From assembly GCF_024679245.1 (NCBI RefSeq), contig NC_090175.1, positions 47,562,153 through 47,626,152 of the forward strand: a stretch of DNA of 64,000 nucleotides, given 5' to 3'. The DNA is from Pseudorasbora parva. Its lineage: Eukaryota; Chordata; Actinopteri; Cypriniformes; Gobionidae. The translations under genes were made by a program, and so were the position numbers. Below the pieces are notes generated by a model. That model was given only the letters and a program-made list of their open reading frames with translations, was not told the origin of the DNA and did not search any database. This document shows positions 49,729-62,412 of the stretch, in pieces; within the stretch, counting starts at the first letter, position 1, and each line of letters begins with the position of its first letter.

Positions 49729-50356
49729 GTGAGTACACACACAAACACATGGATGCCAACACTCGAAAAAAGACTTTTTGACTTAAACAGGTTCACGTGA
49801 CCATGTGTTATATCTAAATATGAGTATTTTTGTAACACTTTACATTAAGGTTCATTTCTTATCATTAGTTAACATGAACTAACAATTAACAATACTTCTA
49901 CAGCATCTATAAATCTTAGTTAATGCAGACATTCCCCTCATTTCTAGGAGGTATATAATATAATATAAGATATTATGTTATATTATATTATATTATATTA
50001 TATTATATTATATTATATTATATTATATTATATTATATTATATTATCTGTGTGTTGTCTGTTAATGTTAATTTCAATATTTAGTAATACATTTGTGAAAT
50101 CAAAAGGTGTATCTGTTAACATTATTTAATGCACTCTGAACTAACATGAACAAACAATAAGCAACTGCATTTTATTAAGTAACATTAACAAAGGTAAAAT
50201 CATATGTTTTGCTCATTGTTAAACAAATGTAAAAAATGTGACAATTGTAAATTGTTACTGGTATTTCATTGCCTTTTGATTGGTTGGATCCCATAAGAAA
50301 GAAAATTCACAGATAGGACCTTGATTATTATCTTGATTGTTTTTCCAAATCAGCAA
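49729..50356. repeat. Dispersed repeat with (TATTA)n pentamer tract
   Basis: 'gtaacactttacattaagg' and 'taacatgaactaacaattaac' (49833-49900) mark a dispersed repeat. It is interrupted by about 75 bp of TATTA pentamers (49971-50046); related sequence continues to about 50190. Confidence 0.7.
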
Positions 50357-51768
50357 TTAAAAGTGCCCTAGAATGAAAAATTGAATTAACCTTGCCATAG
50401 TGAAATAAAAAGAGTTCAGTAGATGGACATCACATGCTGTGAGTCTCAAACACCATTGCCTTCTCCTTCATATGTAAATCTCGTGAATCAAAAACACCAC
50501 GGAAAAATAAGTGATTCTCAACACAAGGCCAACCCTGACGCAATCGTTGGGATCATTAATATGTACGCCCCCAACATTTGCATCTGTCCAAACATGTTCA
50601 TTGTCAGGCAGAACTGACGGAGCCAAATCATTGGGACTGCAGGTAAATAAACCGACAATCGAGGGATAGCAAAAACGGCAGCTCTCATTGACACACGTCA
50701 TGTTCCAGGCTGTGCAGGAGACGTGAGGACTTTTCTACCCTTCCCACAGATAAAAAATGTCAACAGTCATGGTTGATGTTTATAATCGGATACCACAACA
50801 ATTTAATTCAAGATCATTCGTTTGTTCGGCCCATTTCAGGGCTTCGCTCAGCGTCTTAAACTGAAGAAAGTGACAATTACAACTGTATTCCTGCAAGCAG
50901 TAAGTAGTGATTTATCCACTTATTGACTGTTTAAACAATTTCTGATTAAGTTGAAAGTTTCTTAGAGAGACTGCATTGTCTAGATAACGCAAGATGCGTA
51001 CAGTAACAATAGGAAACACCAAGTACCATACCAAACTAAATAGTGTGTCTAATGACAAAGGTTAATATTATTTTACAAAATACAACCGTAGATACTTTGC
51101 TTACAGATCGTTCACTCGATCCTTATAGCAAACGTCACCTTTTCCACCATATAAGTTAAAATGATAGTCATTTGACAAGGCTATTCATTTTGTAAAAATA
51201 GATATATTTATATTTTTGAGAACTTAATTGTTATGTTTTTGCATGCTTGTATTTCAGAGTAAGTTACAGTCACTGCGTAGCCTACATTGTGACTAACGTT
51301 ACGTTATATAAACATGCAATATCGTTGACGAAAAAAGACGAGTCTAAAATCACTGGTTTTGGTTTTGGTTGAGAGAATGAAGAGCGTTCGTGCTTGATTT
51401 CATTAATTGAAATCCCCGAAACAGAGCTTTTCTGTGAAAAGACCACTTATGCTATCCTGTGTTTTACCTAAACATGTACAATCTGGCAACCATATGCACG
51501 CGAGCTCTCTCTCACGCGTTGATTATCTGAAAACACCAATAAACAAGTAGATGCATTTCAGCAATCTCCATTTGAGATGTTCTGCTTAAAGTGTCATTCA
51601 GTCGATCTATGTTCTGTCAGGATGGTCAGGGCTCACGAGCCGCTTTGTTGAACAACTGAACTGCTGTGAGTTGCTGAAATAAGCCAATCAGAGCAGAGCT
51701 CAACATTAATATTCATGACTCTTCCAAATAAGGCAAAAACAGAGCATTACATCCTAGGGACAATTTAA
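50357..51768. mobile_element. Large TTAA element, about 1.4 kb
   Basis: TTAA at both ends (50357-50360, 51765-51768). The left end TTAAAAGTGCCCTAGAATG and the reverse-complemented right end TTAAATTGTCCCTAGGATG are imperfect inverted repeats. Open frames inside are short and without motifs. Non-autonomous. Confidence 0.72.
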
Positions 51769-52720
51769 GCCTAGTTCAGACTGCACGATTTTCAAACTCG
51801 TCGGGTCACTGCTCTATTCACACTGCATGACTATCTGGGGTATCATTCAGTCACTGCTGTGTTCACACTGCACGATGGTTTGACGACAGAGGAGTTCACA
51901 CTGCATGACTGAACAAGAGGAAGAATCGCCGACAACTCTCTCTCTCTCCCGAGCGCAAACTACGTTTCCCAAACACACGTGCGATGTGACGAGTAAACAA
52001 CGCGAGATCACACGTGTGTCAGACCGGAGTTCTCGCGCGAGACTTGGAATTGTTATTAAAAATGATAAACTGCACAAAGTTTGCTTCAAATTGTATGTGC
52101 GCTGATTTGTGGAGAAAAAGAAAAAAAGATTATGGCGGAATAAATTGTTGGAGAGACAGAGGGAGCCAGGATTGTGTTCTGCAAAGACAGTTTGAGGTAA
52201 ATAAATAATTTTGTAATGTGCTGCTGCTGTGGCTGGATGTGCAAATGTTTGGCCTTTGTTTCTCTTTGATAGAATTGTAAATATATCTATTAAAATACTG
52301 ATATTCTGCTCTATAACTCCTCCCTGAACCTCCTGCTGGCCCTGTATCTCACTCTCTCATTGGCTGTCGGTGTAATTTTCAGTCAGAACTCATTTCACAC
52401 AGCAGGAGTTTGAATCGCCGACAGGTCCAGATGTTTAGCATGCCAAATATCTCACCGGCGTCGGCGATTCTCTCTGATCTCGTTAAATGGATCAAATTAA
52501 ATGGAGAGCAAATGGAAGACTTTGGGATAGTAAAAAAAAGGTTTTCGGGGGCAGGGGCAAAATCGTGTTCCGGGGGCAGGGCTCCCCTTGGTTAAAATCA
52601 CATACGATAAGAAATTAGAAATCACGTTCCAGGGGCTCTGCGATACGATTGAAAAGAGCACTTTCACGATTACAGGGGGCAGGATTTTCACGATTTTCTC
52701 CTCATAAAAAGAGCCTAGTA
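51769..52720. mobile_element. MITE abutting the previous element
   Basis: It begins 'gcctagttcagactgcacg' directly after the TTAA at 51765 and ends near 'aaaagagcctag' (about 52715). Repeated 'cacactgca..a' motifs follow the left end, and an inverted 'cgattttcac' lies near the right end. Boundaries approximate. Confidence 0.5.
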
Positions 52721-53947
52721 ATCTCACATATACGTCTCCTCTAAAGCTTCAGAAAAGCTCTTAACATTTTCTTACATTTTTTTAAAGAAATGAGAGCTCC
52801 ATTAAGTCTCCTGAGCAATGAAGAGCAACCTCTAAGCAATAAATGTGTCCTCTGGGATATAATGTTTGCTTGCACTCCTGACATGCAAAATCATATTTCA
52901 CACTCTTTCAGATACCCACACACTCTTACAGACAGTCTGTCTGTATTTAATTGGAGACAATCGACTAACAGTATGCTCTTTACTTGAAAACTGTCCAGCA
53001 GGCTTTGAGAAAGAGATCTCTCGGCAAAAACAAGCCTGTTTGTTTGACATTTCAGTCACCAGAATCGATATGGAGGAGAAATTTGGCCCTTTCACTATGC
53101 ATGCCGCAATTTGCCATGTAATTGTGCTTTTTACATCGCCATTGATTAGTCTTTTTGCTGAATATATATTGGCCACCCAAGCGTTGTTTTCACGTCACGC
53201 CGCAGGCACGTAGAATCAGCCTTGACTAACCTGCAATTATTGAAGCAGGATCACTCCTGTTAGTCAATGCACATGTGCTTGCTATTGATTGTCCCACCAT
53301 GCACCCGTACGCTTAGAAATGTGTGTGAATGTACATGCAGCTGTTAACAGACAATGTAATTTTCATCAGATGATAACAGCATGGGGTCTTCTCAGCACTG
53401 TTAAGCCACAGGAGCTTGTTTCCCATGAATAGCTCAATTACACAAACAGGTTAGACACGCAAACCCTTGTACACACTCGCTCTCTCATCTCTCAGTTTTT
53501 TATTTGTACCAAAAAGATTTAGCACCACGCTTGTGCAAGCTTTATGTGGGAAATTTGCTTCGTTTGGTCGTTTGACTGGATCTTTTGATTGAGTTTCCCT
53601 GGTTGTTTTAAAACATTAAGGTTTAATTTTCCAAAGAATGGCATGGAAACAAGATGAATAAAAGTTGTTAAAGCCAAGGAGGTCTGAAATACCCGCCGAA
53701 AGATATCCGTTATCTTAGCTAAATTAGTAAACATCAAATGTTATGGCTACTTTTCCCTTTTTGCCCCCTGTGGCGACACATATTTAACTAGTGATAGGAA
53801 ATGGCACCGGGGGGAGCTAACCAGTTTTCAACGGCAATGTAAATGTGCTGCTGTGTGTATGCCGCACAAAGCAAGAAGAAAATAAGCTATTTCAAAGCGG
53901 AATTACTGGACTGCTTGCCTTCCTCAATGGTAGAAGTCAAAGCAAAG
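52721..53947. other. Intronic sequence, candidate conserved tract
   Basis: Unique-looking intron. 52990-53470 has balanced composition and AT-rich homeodomain-like motifs ('caattattg', 'cattgattag'). No exon fits the host gene. Confidence 0.35.
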
Positions 53948-53950
53948 CTT

Positions 53951-54080
53951 AAAAGGATAGTTCACCAAAAAATGAAAATGATTCCATAATTTACTCACCC
54001 TCAAGCCATCCAGGTGTATATGAATTTCTTCTTTCAGCCAAACAGGAGTAATAGAGTAATAGGAGAAAAATATCCTGGCT
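53951..54080 (+). mobile_element. GTTCACC-type MITE, left end
   Basis: 'aaaaggatagttcaccaaaaaatg' in part and 'tttactcaccctcaagccatcc', close to the start of the complete copy at 62155-62412. No right end was found nearby. Confidence 0.6.
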
Positions 54081-54481
54081 CTTCCAAGCTTTATAACAGA
54101 GTGAGTAGAGCCCGAGTTTTTGAAGCTGCAAAAAGACTCTAGGGGGTTAATAAAGGCCTTCTAAAGCGAAGTGATGCGTTTTTGTAAGAAAAATATTTAT
54201 ATATATTTATAATTTTTAAAACTATAATCACTGGCTTCCAGTAATGGCCATATGCGAGTCTAGTTCTGGCTGAAAAAATGACCTTTGACCCGACGAATGA
54301 TGTATTGATGAATGCGGAAGCACAGAGAATAGAGCAAAACAAAACACCGGTCAGGAATTAGAAGTCTAAAATGAGAATTTTTAGAGAGAATATTGTCAGA
54401 GGAGTTTGTTGCCCAGCCCTATTTGTTTGAGCTCTTACCTACGCTTACGCTACTCCTACATCCTCCGTTATATATTATATA

Positions 54482-54556
<75 letters not shown>
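54482..54556. repeat. (TA)n microsatellite
   Basis: About 75 bp of TA with one TG step. Tyr-Ile frames over it are artefacts. Confidence 0.95.
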
Positions 54557-54559
<3 letters not shown>

Positions 54560-54701
54560 TTTGTATGTATGGAAGTTATTTTTATTTCAGTTTTAGTTTT
54601 GGTCATTGTATTACTTAAACTTCAACTTTTTTTAAATTCAGTTTGTCTGCAAATTTTTGCACCTGATATTTCCATCTTATTTTATTTCAGCTCTATTTAA
54701 A

Positions 54702-56048
54702 TTAAAGGGGGGGTGAAATGCTGTTTCATGCATACTGAGCTTTTTACACTGTTAAAGACTTGGGTTCCCATCCTAAACATAGACAAAGTTTCAAAAACTA
54801 ATGTTGGACGTTTGATGGAGTATTTCTGTGTCAAAAATATTCCTTCCGGTTTCTCACAAGTTTCGGAGAGTTTTTTTCGAGTACGAGTCCGCTTGACGTT
54901 GACAGAGCAAAATGTCCTTGTATGGGCCGTACGGGCTCTTCTCCCGGAAAGGCGAAAGAGCAAATGCACACCCATAAACACTGCTCTCAAGGTGCAGATA
55001 GACTCGTCTGTGCAACACTTTGTCACTTCCTATGGGTGACGTCAAGTGACTTTAACGTACACGCATAGTATTCCAGGTAGGCAGCGCTGCATTTGAACCG
55101 ATTTGAATGCAGAAATGACGGGAAGCGTCACAACATCACGCTTTAATCGCGTCACAAAAGTGGATCTCCACGGCCACTGCTGTCACAGGACTTCACGAAA
55201 TCAACAAGAAGTGTGTTTTTGACGGAGCGGTCCCAACGATAAAGGTTCACGGTCGTGTTTTGGAAGCAGGTGGTGAGTAAAACTGCTTCAAATGTCTATG
55301 CTGTTGGCTATCGTCACGTAAATAAACATCAGTAAACAACACGATCGTATAACGTTAGTTTATTTATCAATGGAGCATGCGATCTATGGTGTGTGTTTAA
55401 ATACATTTGTTTAGCTGACCAATATAGGTGTCAGTTTGTTAATTGTAAAATCACCCAAACATAAACCTCGGGATGTTCACACAAAGCGTGCTTCTTCATT
55501 CAAATGCGTTACTCCATTGTTTTTTTTTAGACACTATCTGACGTGCAAATCCATATTGCTTGCTACTGCTAAGTCGCATACAATAGTCCATAAACCGAAT
55601 CATGTCCTCACAATCCACAAGTAAACAAACACCAAATGTTGACAAGCCACTAAATACAGTACATACCACAGAGACGGACGTCCTGCTGCTGCTTCTCCTG
55701 TTCAATTTATTTTAGCCTCCGGATCCGATCCTGGATCATATCTGTATTAGTTGAATCTGATTGATAGCCATGGTTTATTAGAGTAACGTTTTCTTTTCCA
55801 CGCATGATGATGTCAGCTTTTAGAAGCTCTCGTGCAGTAGCTGTGCGCTCGTCATTCTTTAGCTCCGCCCACACGATACGCCTCCAGGCGCTCGTTTTTT
55901 TCCGGAAAGACTCGGTACAGCCTATATTTCTTTTATTAATATAATAAAACTAAAGACTTTTCGGAGATATGAAGGATGGAATACTACTCTATAGGTACTC
56001 AAGATTGACATGAGATTGACTGAAACTGAGTGTTTCACCCCCCCTTAA
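54702..56048. mobile_element. TTAA element with GGGGGGGTGAAA ends
   Basis: TTAAAGGGGGGGTGAAATGC at the left and GTTTCACCCCCCCTTAA at the right, flanked by TTAA (54702-54705, 56045-56048). About 1.35 kb. Open frames on both strands near 54697-55045 lack any transposase motif. A non-autonomous element. Confidence 0.88.
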
Positions 56049-56677
56049 CAAAAAAATATCTACAACACTAATCAAAATCAACTTCTATTTTTAAACATCC
56101 ATTTATAGAAATAAAGCAGACTTTGATAACCAGCTAAACCTTGACCTCTTGGTCAGAATGAGCGACACTTAAACATAAAATTTGAAATGAAAAGTAATTG
56201 AACTGAAGTGCAGTGAGTTGAATGGAGTCATACGTTCTTATAAGCACGTGATTGATTAACTTGTCAGTCCAGCGTGACGACTTCTTCTGATAAGGTCCGC
56301 TTGACAGTGCAGGTCATGAGCGTTTGCCACACGCGTGTTAGATCTAATGAGATTGAAGCTTTATCCGCACACATTAACCACTGAGCTTTTCAGGCAACTG
56401 TCATGTTCGCCTGTCAGATGGATTGTCTTGCGGGGTGTATATGCATGATTGATTAACCACTAACTGACTGCTAACTCGTCAGGGTAATTGCCAACAAACA
56501 CATAATTTGCTTTCGCCTATTTGCATTTGTGATACAACTGTTCCACAGCAGCAAGCTCTTCGTTGGGAATATTATGGTCTTGCAGACTGAGATTGCAGGG
56601 TAATCTTTTACCATGAGCAGGTCTTAAAGTGTCCATAAAGTCCTGCCCAATAAATAATAAGCTTTAATCCAGTCACG

Positions 56678-56726
<49 letters not shown>

Positions 56727-57310
56727 GTTTGTGGTCAGAGCATTGACAAACCTGCTGTGTATTCATGGTTTTGTATTCATGCCCCCCACCCCCTGACAAT
56801 GAAATCATGAGCCTGTGTTGTTTAAAGATTTCAATTGTCTTATGTCTGTCTCTGTAGTTGACCTTCAACTTCTAATAAAAATGCACTTTGTGTGCTTATG
56901 TACTCAGAAAAAAATGAGTACTAGCAAATGCATAAAACATGTTTGAGATCTACTTAGGGGTCTAAAGCATAATGACTTCACAGCTAAAAATCATTTTGTT
57001 AAAGATTAAATTAAAAATAATTAGATTAAAAAAGATTAGATTAAAAAGTAAAATTACTGTTATATAATTATAATATAATATCTGATTAGCTGAATTTAAT
57101 CTGATTGGCTGAAGAACATTCTAAGATGTGCAATAATTATTATTTTCCATTTTTATAACACACACACATACACTACGGACACACAAAGGTTCGGCAACTG
57201 TGTCTACTAATACGAAACTGTAAGAACAGCGCTGTTATTACCTCACTGGTGAGAAATGTTATGTTGCTTTTAAATGTAACTATATTAATGATAATTGCCA
57301 GAGTTATCTG
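56049..57310. other. Intronic sequence with a CA repeat and a candidate conserved tract
   Basis: (CA)n at 56681-56724. 56220-56560 is unique-looking with 'gattgattaac', 'taatgagattg' and 'tatttgcatttg', motifs of homeodomain or POU type. No coding signal. Confidence 0.4.
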
Positions 57311-57315
57311 TTTAC

Positions 57316-57460
<145 letters not shown>

Positions 57461-57770
57461 TGAATGGGGGAGCAGAGAGAGCGTGAGAGAGTATCTGCAT
57501 TTCATACCTAATTAAATGTAATTTTGTGGGAAAAACAAGTAAATAATTTGTAATTTTTATCCTATTGTTTACTATATTTCTTTTCTTGGTCAGTGTTTCT
57601 GTGGGTTTTGGTTGTTTTGCTTTTGTTAACAGTAAAGACATTTGAAATAACTGAAAGTGATATGGAACTGTATGCGGTCAAGAACTACTTTAGCCGTGCG
57701 TTTCCCGGAAAATAATTTTACACCTTAGAACATTCGTCAGCCAATCAGATTCAAGCATTTAATAGCCCTT

Positions 57771-57884
57771 TAATATAATATAATATAATATAATATAATA
57801 TAATATAATATAATTTAATATAATATAATATAATATAATATAATATAATATAATATAATATAATATAATATAATATAATATAAT
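57771..57884. repeat. (TAATA)n pentanucleotide satellite
   Basis: About 114 bp of TAATA with one substitution. It is the reverse complement of the TATTA tract at 49971-50046 in the same intron. Confidence 0.96.
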
Positions 57885-58266
57885 GTGGCTTTATAATGCA
57901 CACTGCACAGGATATTCAAGGGAACATTATTTAATCACTTTTTTAAATTAAATAATTCTTTAAGAACATACAGGAGAAAAAAACGAATCTATACTACACT
58001 TAAACATTGACGAGAACAATGAGCTGAGGAATCAAATACACAGGGAGAGTAATCGATATTAAACAGAGCAGGTGCAGGAACTAATAACAACCAGGGAAAC
58101 TCACACAGGAAACACAGGAAACAGTAAAAACTGAAACAAAACAGAATATACATGTTACAAATATAATATAATAAAATATTTACATTTTTCAGAGAAAGAG
58201 TGTGTCAGTTAACATGCAGTAGCACTGCTGAGGGCACCTTTAACTTTGTGTATATGTGTGTTGTAG

Positions 58267-58365
58267 AACCGGGCCCCGTGACTCAAATGAGCTTCACTGA
58301 GATCTTGGACACATCTCTGAGGATCAGCTGGCAGGAACCAGAAGACAAGAATGGCATCATCACAG
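58267..58365 (+). CDS. sdk1: sdk1 exon, FN3-4 first half
   Basis: Encodes PGPVTQMSFTEILDTSLRI and SWQEPEDKNGIITG. SFTEILDTSL..SWQEP..KNGI.TG is diagnostic. Acceptor tgttgtag, donor CAG/gtgaac. Phase 1 at both ends and 99 nt, so in-frame if skipped. Confidence 0.97.
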
Positions 58366-58502
58366 GTGAACAGACTCAATCATCCAATCAGCTACAGCTC
58401 ACTCACCAATTCACAGGAACTCCGATGAATATATATATATTTATTTTTTTAATTCTTCTGCAGTTCAGATAAATTCTTTATTTAACTGAACTGCAGAAGG
58501 GA

Positions 58503-59370
58503 GCTGGCTTTTATTTGAAGCAGGCTTTTATTCAGGGCAGGCCTGTATTTCTAATTCCATCTGTTTGGAAAATAATTGCTCTAAATAAACCGTTTTAAAT
58601 TAATAGCGAATAAAAGCGATAGCGTTCCAGTGGACCGAAGTCATTGATTTTTTTGAAGAAACATGCAAACATATCACCATTTAGCCTACAACAACAGCCA
58701 GAAAGGCGACAAAGAAATTTCGGTCAGAATTACTGTAGCCTAATTGGTTTAAAAAAAATGTTTATTCCATGCTTAATTTTTATTATAGGTTGCACGTGAA
58801 GTTATTTTAGCCTACTAACCCGACTCAGCTTTCTACAGGCTTTTGGTTGCACCTGAGAGAAAAAAAGTTTCCTTCCACTTAAGAGTTGTATACTTTTAAG
58901 CACTTAATTATTTTAATATATCTCTTTACATAAATATTATTGTCTACTTTAAAAAAATTATGATTTTGTTTTTTTTCGCATCTGACGCATCTGCGCTTTC
59001 TATAGCCTATTGCGCGTGAGGGGAAAAAGCTTCCTTCCACTTGAGAGTTGTGCAGTTTTAAACACTTTTTATTTTACTATATCTCTTTACATAAATATTA
59101 ATTATTTTACTAACCCAACTAATTATTATCGCACTCGCAAGAACGGGCACCACTGGCATCAGGATGGTTTCGAACCATCGAGATGTCGGTCAGCTGTCAC
59201 GGCACAACCCTATTGAACATTACGATGAACTTGAATGCACATTAAATTAACGCCATTTAGGAGATTATCCACACATTTCCCCCCGGCCTTTATTTGTTGG
59301 TGCTGACCACGCCCCCAGCCACTATCAGAGGCCCGGCGTTTAATTGACTACAGGCTTTTATTTGAGGAAA
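58503..59370. mobile_element. MITE with GCTTTTATTTGA inverted ends
   Basis: 'ggcttttatttgaagcaggc' at the left and 'caggcttttatttgagg' at the right; with 'gcccggcgtttaattgac' near the right end they suggest one element. A B-box-like GGTTCGAAACC (minus strand, about 59168-59178) lies inside it. An internal direct duplication ('cttccacttgagagttgt' near 59033 and 'cttccacttaagagttgt' near 58872) is also present. Confidence 0.5.
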
Positions 59371-59490
<120 letters not shown>

Positions 59491-60162
59491 TATAAAATAC
59501 ATATATACATACATGTATAAATACATTTTATTTAATTAGTTCCTTGTCCCAGAACTAGAATGTCAAAAACATCACAATAAGTTTAAAGCTATTTTGTTTT
59601 TTTAAATATTCCATGTCCTGCCGTGTATAGCTGTTTGTGAGTGTAAACGTTCTGCAAACTTGTAAAGTGGAATGTGCACAATAAATAAAGTTATTGCCTC
59701 CCCAAAAAAAGAAACGACTCTGAACCGCCTAAACGCATCGTCTCTAATTCAGATCTCACTGTGTGGCTGTTCTACGTCACTAGAAAAGACCTTTGCATAA
59801 TGTTTTACGTTGAGTGCCCGCAAACAACTTAATCCGCCCACAAACATGTCATTTTACGACTGCTTCTTAAATCATGGTGTTCAATGTGGGTAACTCTAAA
59901 CAGTTACTGGTTGACTGGCTAACTTCCAAAACAAGGTTTAGGCAACTGGCCCCTTGTTGTTATTAGCTGTGAGCTACTTGATCCTCTGCATCTTTCGGGT
60001 TACGCACTTTGCACTATTTGTGTGATCCATGCGTTTCAAATCAGCCACTTATGAGATAAAGTTGCTGCCCATTTTAGACATGAAGCAGTGAGACGGCTCA
60101 CTAATTTGTGGAACAGAGCTTACATTTCTCTTTCTCTTCTTCTCTTTTCCATCTCTCCAAAG
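59491..60162. other. Intronic sequence, nothing recognised
   Basis: Ordinary intron that ends in a strong pyrimidine tract before the acceptor at 60162. Confidence 0.4.
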
Positions 60163-60354
60163 GTTACGTCTTGTTTTGGGAGGAGGCCGGTCAGAACGAA
60201 ACGCGTGTATCTCAGACTCTGTCCAACTCCACGCTGGCGTATAAAGTGACCGGGCTAACTTCACTCACGACGTACACTCTGCAGGTGGCTGCGGTAACAC
60301 AGGCCGGCACCGGTGCTGCCACCTCATCGACCATCTCAACAGGACTGCCGCCAG
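60163..60354 (+). CDS. sdk1: sdk1 exon, FN3-4 second half
   Basis: Encodes YVLFWEEAGQNETRVSQTL, KVTGLTSLTTYTLQVAAVT and ATSSTISTGLPP. Sequons NET and NST. Acceptor ctctccaaag after a long pyrimidine tract. The donor CCAG/gtctcc is poor at intron positions +3 to +6. Phase 1 at both ends, 192 nt. Confidence 0.95.
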
Positions 60355-60978
60355 GTCTCCACACTCAAAAAAACAAACACACACTTCAGTGCTAACATCA
60401 CTTTAATGCATCAAATTCTCCCCTGGGAATCAGTGATAGTCACCACGTTCAAACTCTAAAGGAAATTCAGCACATGAAACAGGATGCTGCAGTGGGGCGC
60501 ATATTTCACATAGACCAGCAATCCGAGACACAGTCAGTAAGACTGTAATACATCACACAGAGTCAGTATGAAGCTCTTGGGGCCGCTGTGTGTGTGCGTG
60601 TGTGTTAGAGGGAACATGAAATAAATGATGATGACCAAAAGCCAAGCTACACTCATTATCTCCCACTGATATGCCGTGGAGTCAGGAAAGAACGAGCTTT
60701 ATCTACTGTTGAATGAGCCACCGTGAACCACCCAAATATCATTATCAATCCATTTAATTACCAATTAATCATATACCCAAACACAATGAGCACTGCTGTA
60801 CACAAAACCTAATCGACTCTGAAGTGAGTTATGGGCCCATTTACAGGAGTTTTCTTTGAAGGATAATGAAGACACAGGATGGAGAAAACAGACAGAGAAC
60901 AGAACAGAAAATATGGAAATGTTTCTATTAGAGCAGCATGTGAGTTACATAAATATGTTTTGTTGTGTTGGTAAACAG
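60355..60978. other. Intron between FN3-4 and FN3-5 exons
   Basis: Unique-looking intron with short TG runs near 60588-60605. No element ends seen. Confidence 0.5.
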
Positions 60979-61100
60979 AGCTACCTGGTGCTCCCTCCAA
61001 TCTGGTCATCTCCAACATCAGTCCTCGCTCCGCCACCATAATGTTCCGCCCTGGCAGTGACGGCAAAACTGCCATCTCCAAATGGATCGTAGAAGGACAG
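60979..61100 (+). CDS. sdk1: sdk1 exon, FN3-5 first half
   Basis: Encodes [35 protein letters not shown] and [24 protein letters not shown] is nearly identical to mammalian SDK1 as I remember it. Acceptor gtaaacag, donor CAG/gtgtgt. Phase 1 to phase 0. The next exon, expected to complete FN3-5, is not in the remaining 2.9 kb. Confidence 0.96.
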
Positions 61101-61261
61101 GTGTGTAGGCGTTGTGCATGTGTGTGTGTGTGTGTGTTTCAAATGTAGCAAATGTAACCCTCCATTGTCAAATGTTTGTTTGCAAGAGGCTAACTTTCCC
61201 ACAAATGGCTAACAAAGTTAACAAAACAGTTAACTTTGCCATCATTATCTCTGTACAAAAT

Positions 61262-61480
61262 AGGGTTACACTTTATTTTAAGGTGTAAAGTTTGTTACAC
61301 TGTATATATGCATTTAAGTACTGAGTAATGATAAGTAACTACATGTACTTACTGTATGGTTAGGATTAGGTAGGTTTGTAGGTTTGGTTTGGGTTTAGTT
61401 ACATGTAATTATGCATAATTTATAGTTATAACTATATTAACTATAAGAAACAATGACACTAAAATGTAAGTGTTACCCGC
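61262..61480. repeat. 'ggttacactttattttaagg' dispersed repeat
   Basis: Starts 'gggttacactttattttaagg' and ends 'aagtgttaccc', giving short inverted ends. Same layout as 17080-17330. Confidence 0.6.
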
Positions 61481-62154
61481 AATTTAACAGATGAGTGTTT
61501 TGTCAACTTAAAGATTTTCTCAGAAAAACTTGTTCATTTTTCATGAATGAGGTAGTTTTTGCTCTCTGAAACGGCTCACTTTGCCACTTATATTTTTTTC
61601 TTCTTTTCCCTAGAATTAAATTTGTCACACATAGCATTATTTTCTGGACAAAATGGTAAATGTGGTGACAAATGTCAATATTGTGCCTGCCAATTGGTTA
61701 ACTGTGCAACAAATGGCACTTTTCTCTGTGATTTTTGTTGTTGTTGTTGTTGCATTTTTCATGAATAGTAGTTTCCTCTTTGCAAAATGGTTCAATTTGT
61801 TATTTATCACAATTCTCTCTCCAAAATGTTTTACTTTGCCATGAATGACACTTTTCTTGCTGCAAAATAGTTTACTTTGCCACAAAATACAATTTTCTCT
61901 CAACAAAATAGTTAATTTTGCCATGAATATCAGTTTTCTGGCTGCTGAAAGGTTAACTTTGCCACAAATGGCACTTTTCTCTCAGAAAAGATATGGTTAA
62001 ACTTCCCACGAATGTCAATATTTTGTCTGCCTAATGGTTAACTTTGCTATAAATGACACTTTTCAATGTTCTCTCTCTAAAATGGTTAACTTCCCCAACA
62101 ACTGTATTGTATGCCATGGTAATTCCACTTATAGAAATGTTCTCTCCAAAATCG

Positions 62155-62412
62155 TTAAAGGGTAGTTCACCCAGAAATGAAAATTAGCCCAAGATTTACT
62201 CACCCTCAAGTCATCCTAGGTCTATATGACATTCTTCTTTCAGACGAGTACTATCAGAGTTATATTTAAAACATGTCCTGGCTCTTCCAGGCTTTATAAT
62301 GGCAGTGAATGGTTGTTTGTGTCTGTCTGTGTCTGTGTTTTTACACCTAGGATGGCTTGAGGGTGAGTAAATCATGGGCTAATTTTCATGTTTAGGTGAA
62401 CTAGCCCTTTAA
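62155..62412. mobile_element. Complete short GTTCACCC MITE
   Basis: TTAA-flanked (62155-62158, 62409-62412), with ends TTAAAGGGTAGTTCACCC and GGTGAACTAGCCCTTTAA and inverted inner matches ('ctcaccctcaagtcatcct' with 'aggatggcttgagggtgag'). 258 bp. Confidence 0.9.

Noticed and set aside
54697..55039. Pair of about 108-residue frames on opposite strands
   Set aside because: They overlap head-on inside the 54702-56048 element and show no transposase or other family motif.
60979..61100. Possible frameshift near the end of the FN3-5 exon
   Set aside because: A first pass suggested an extra A before the codon for Trp. Recounting gives TCC AAA TGG, 122 nt, and an intact frame ending in phase 0.
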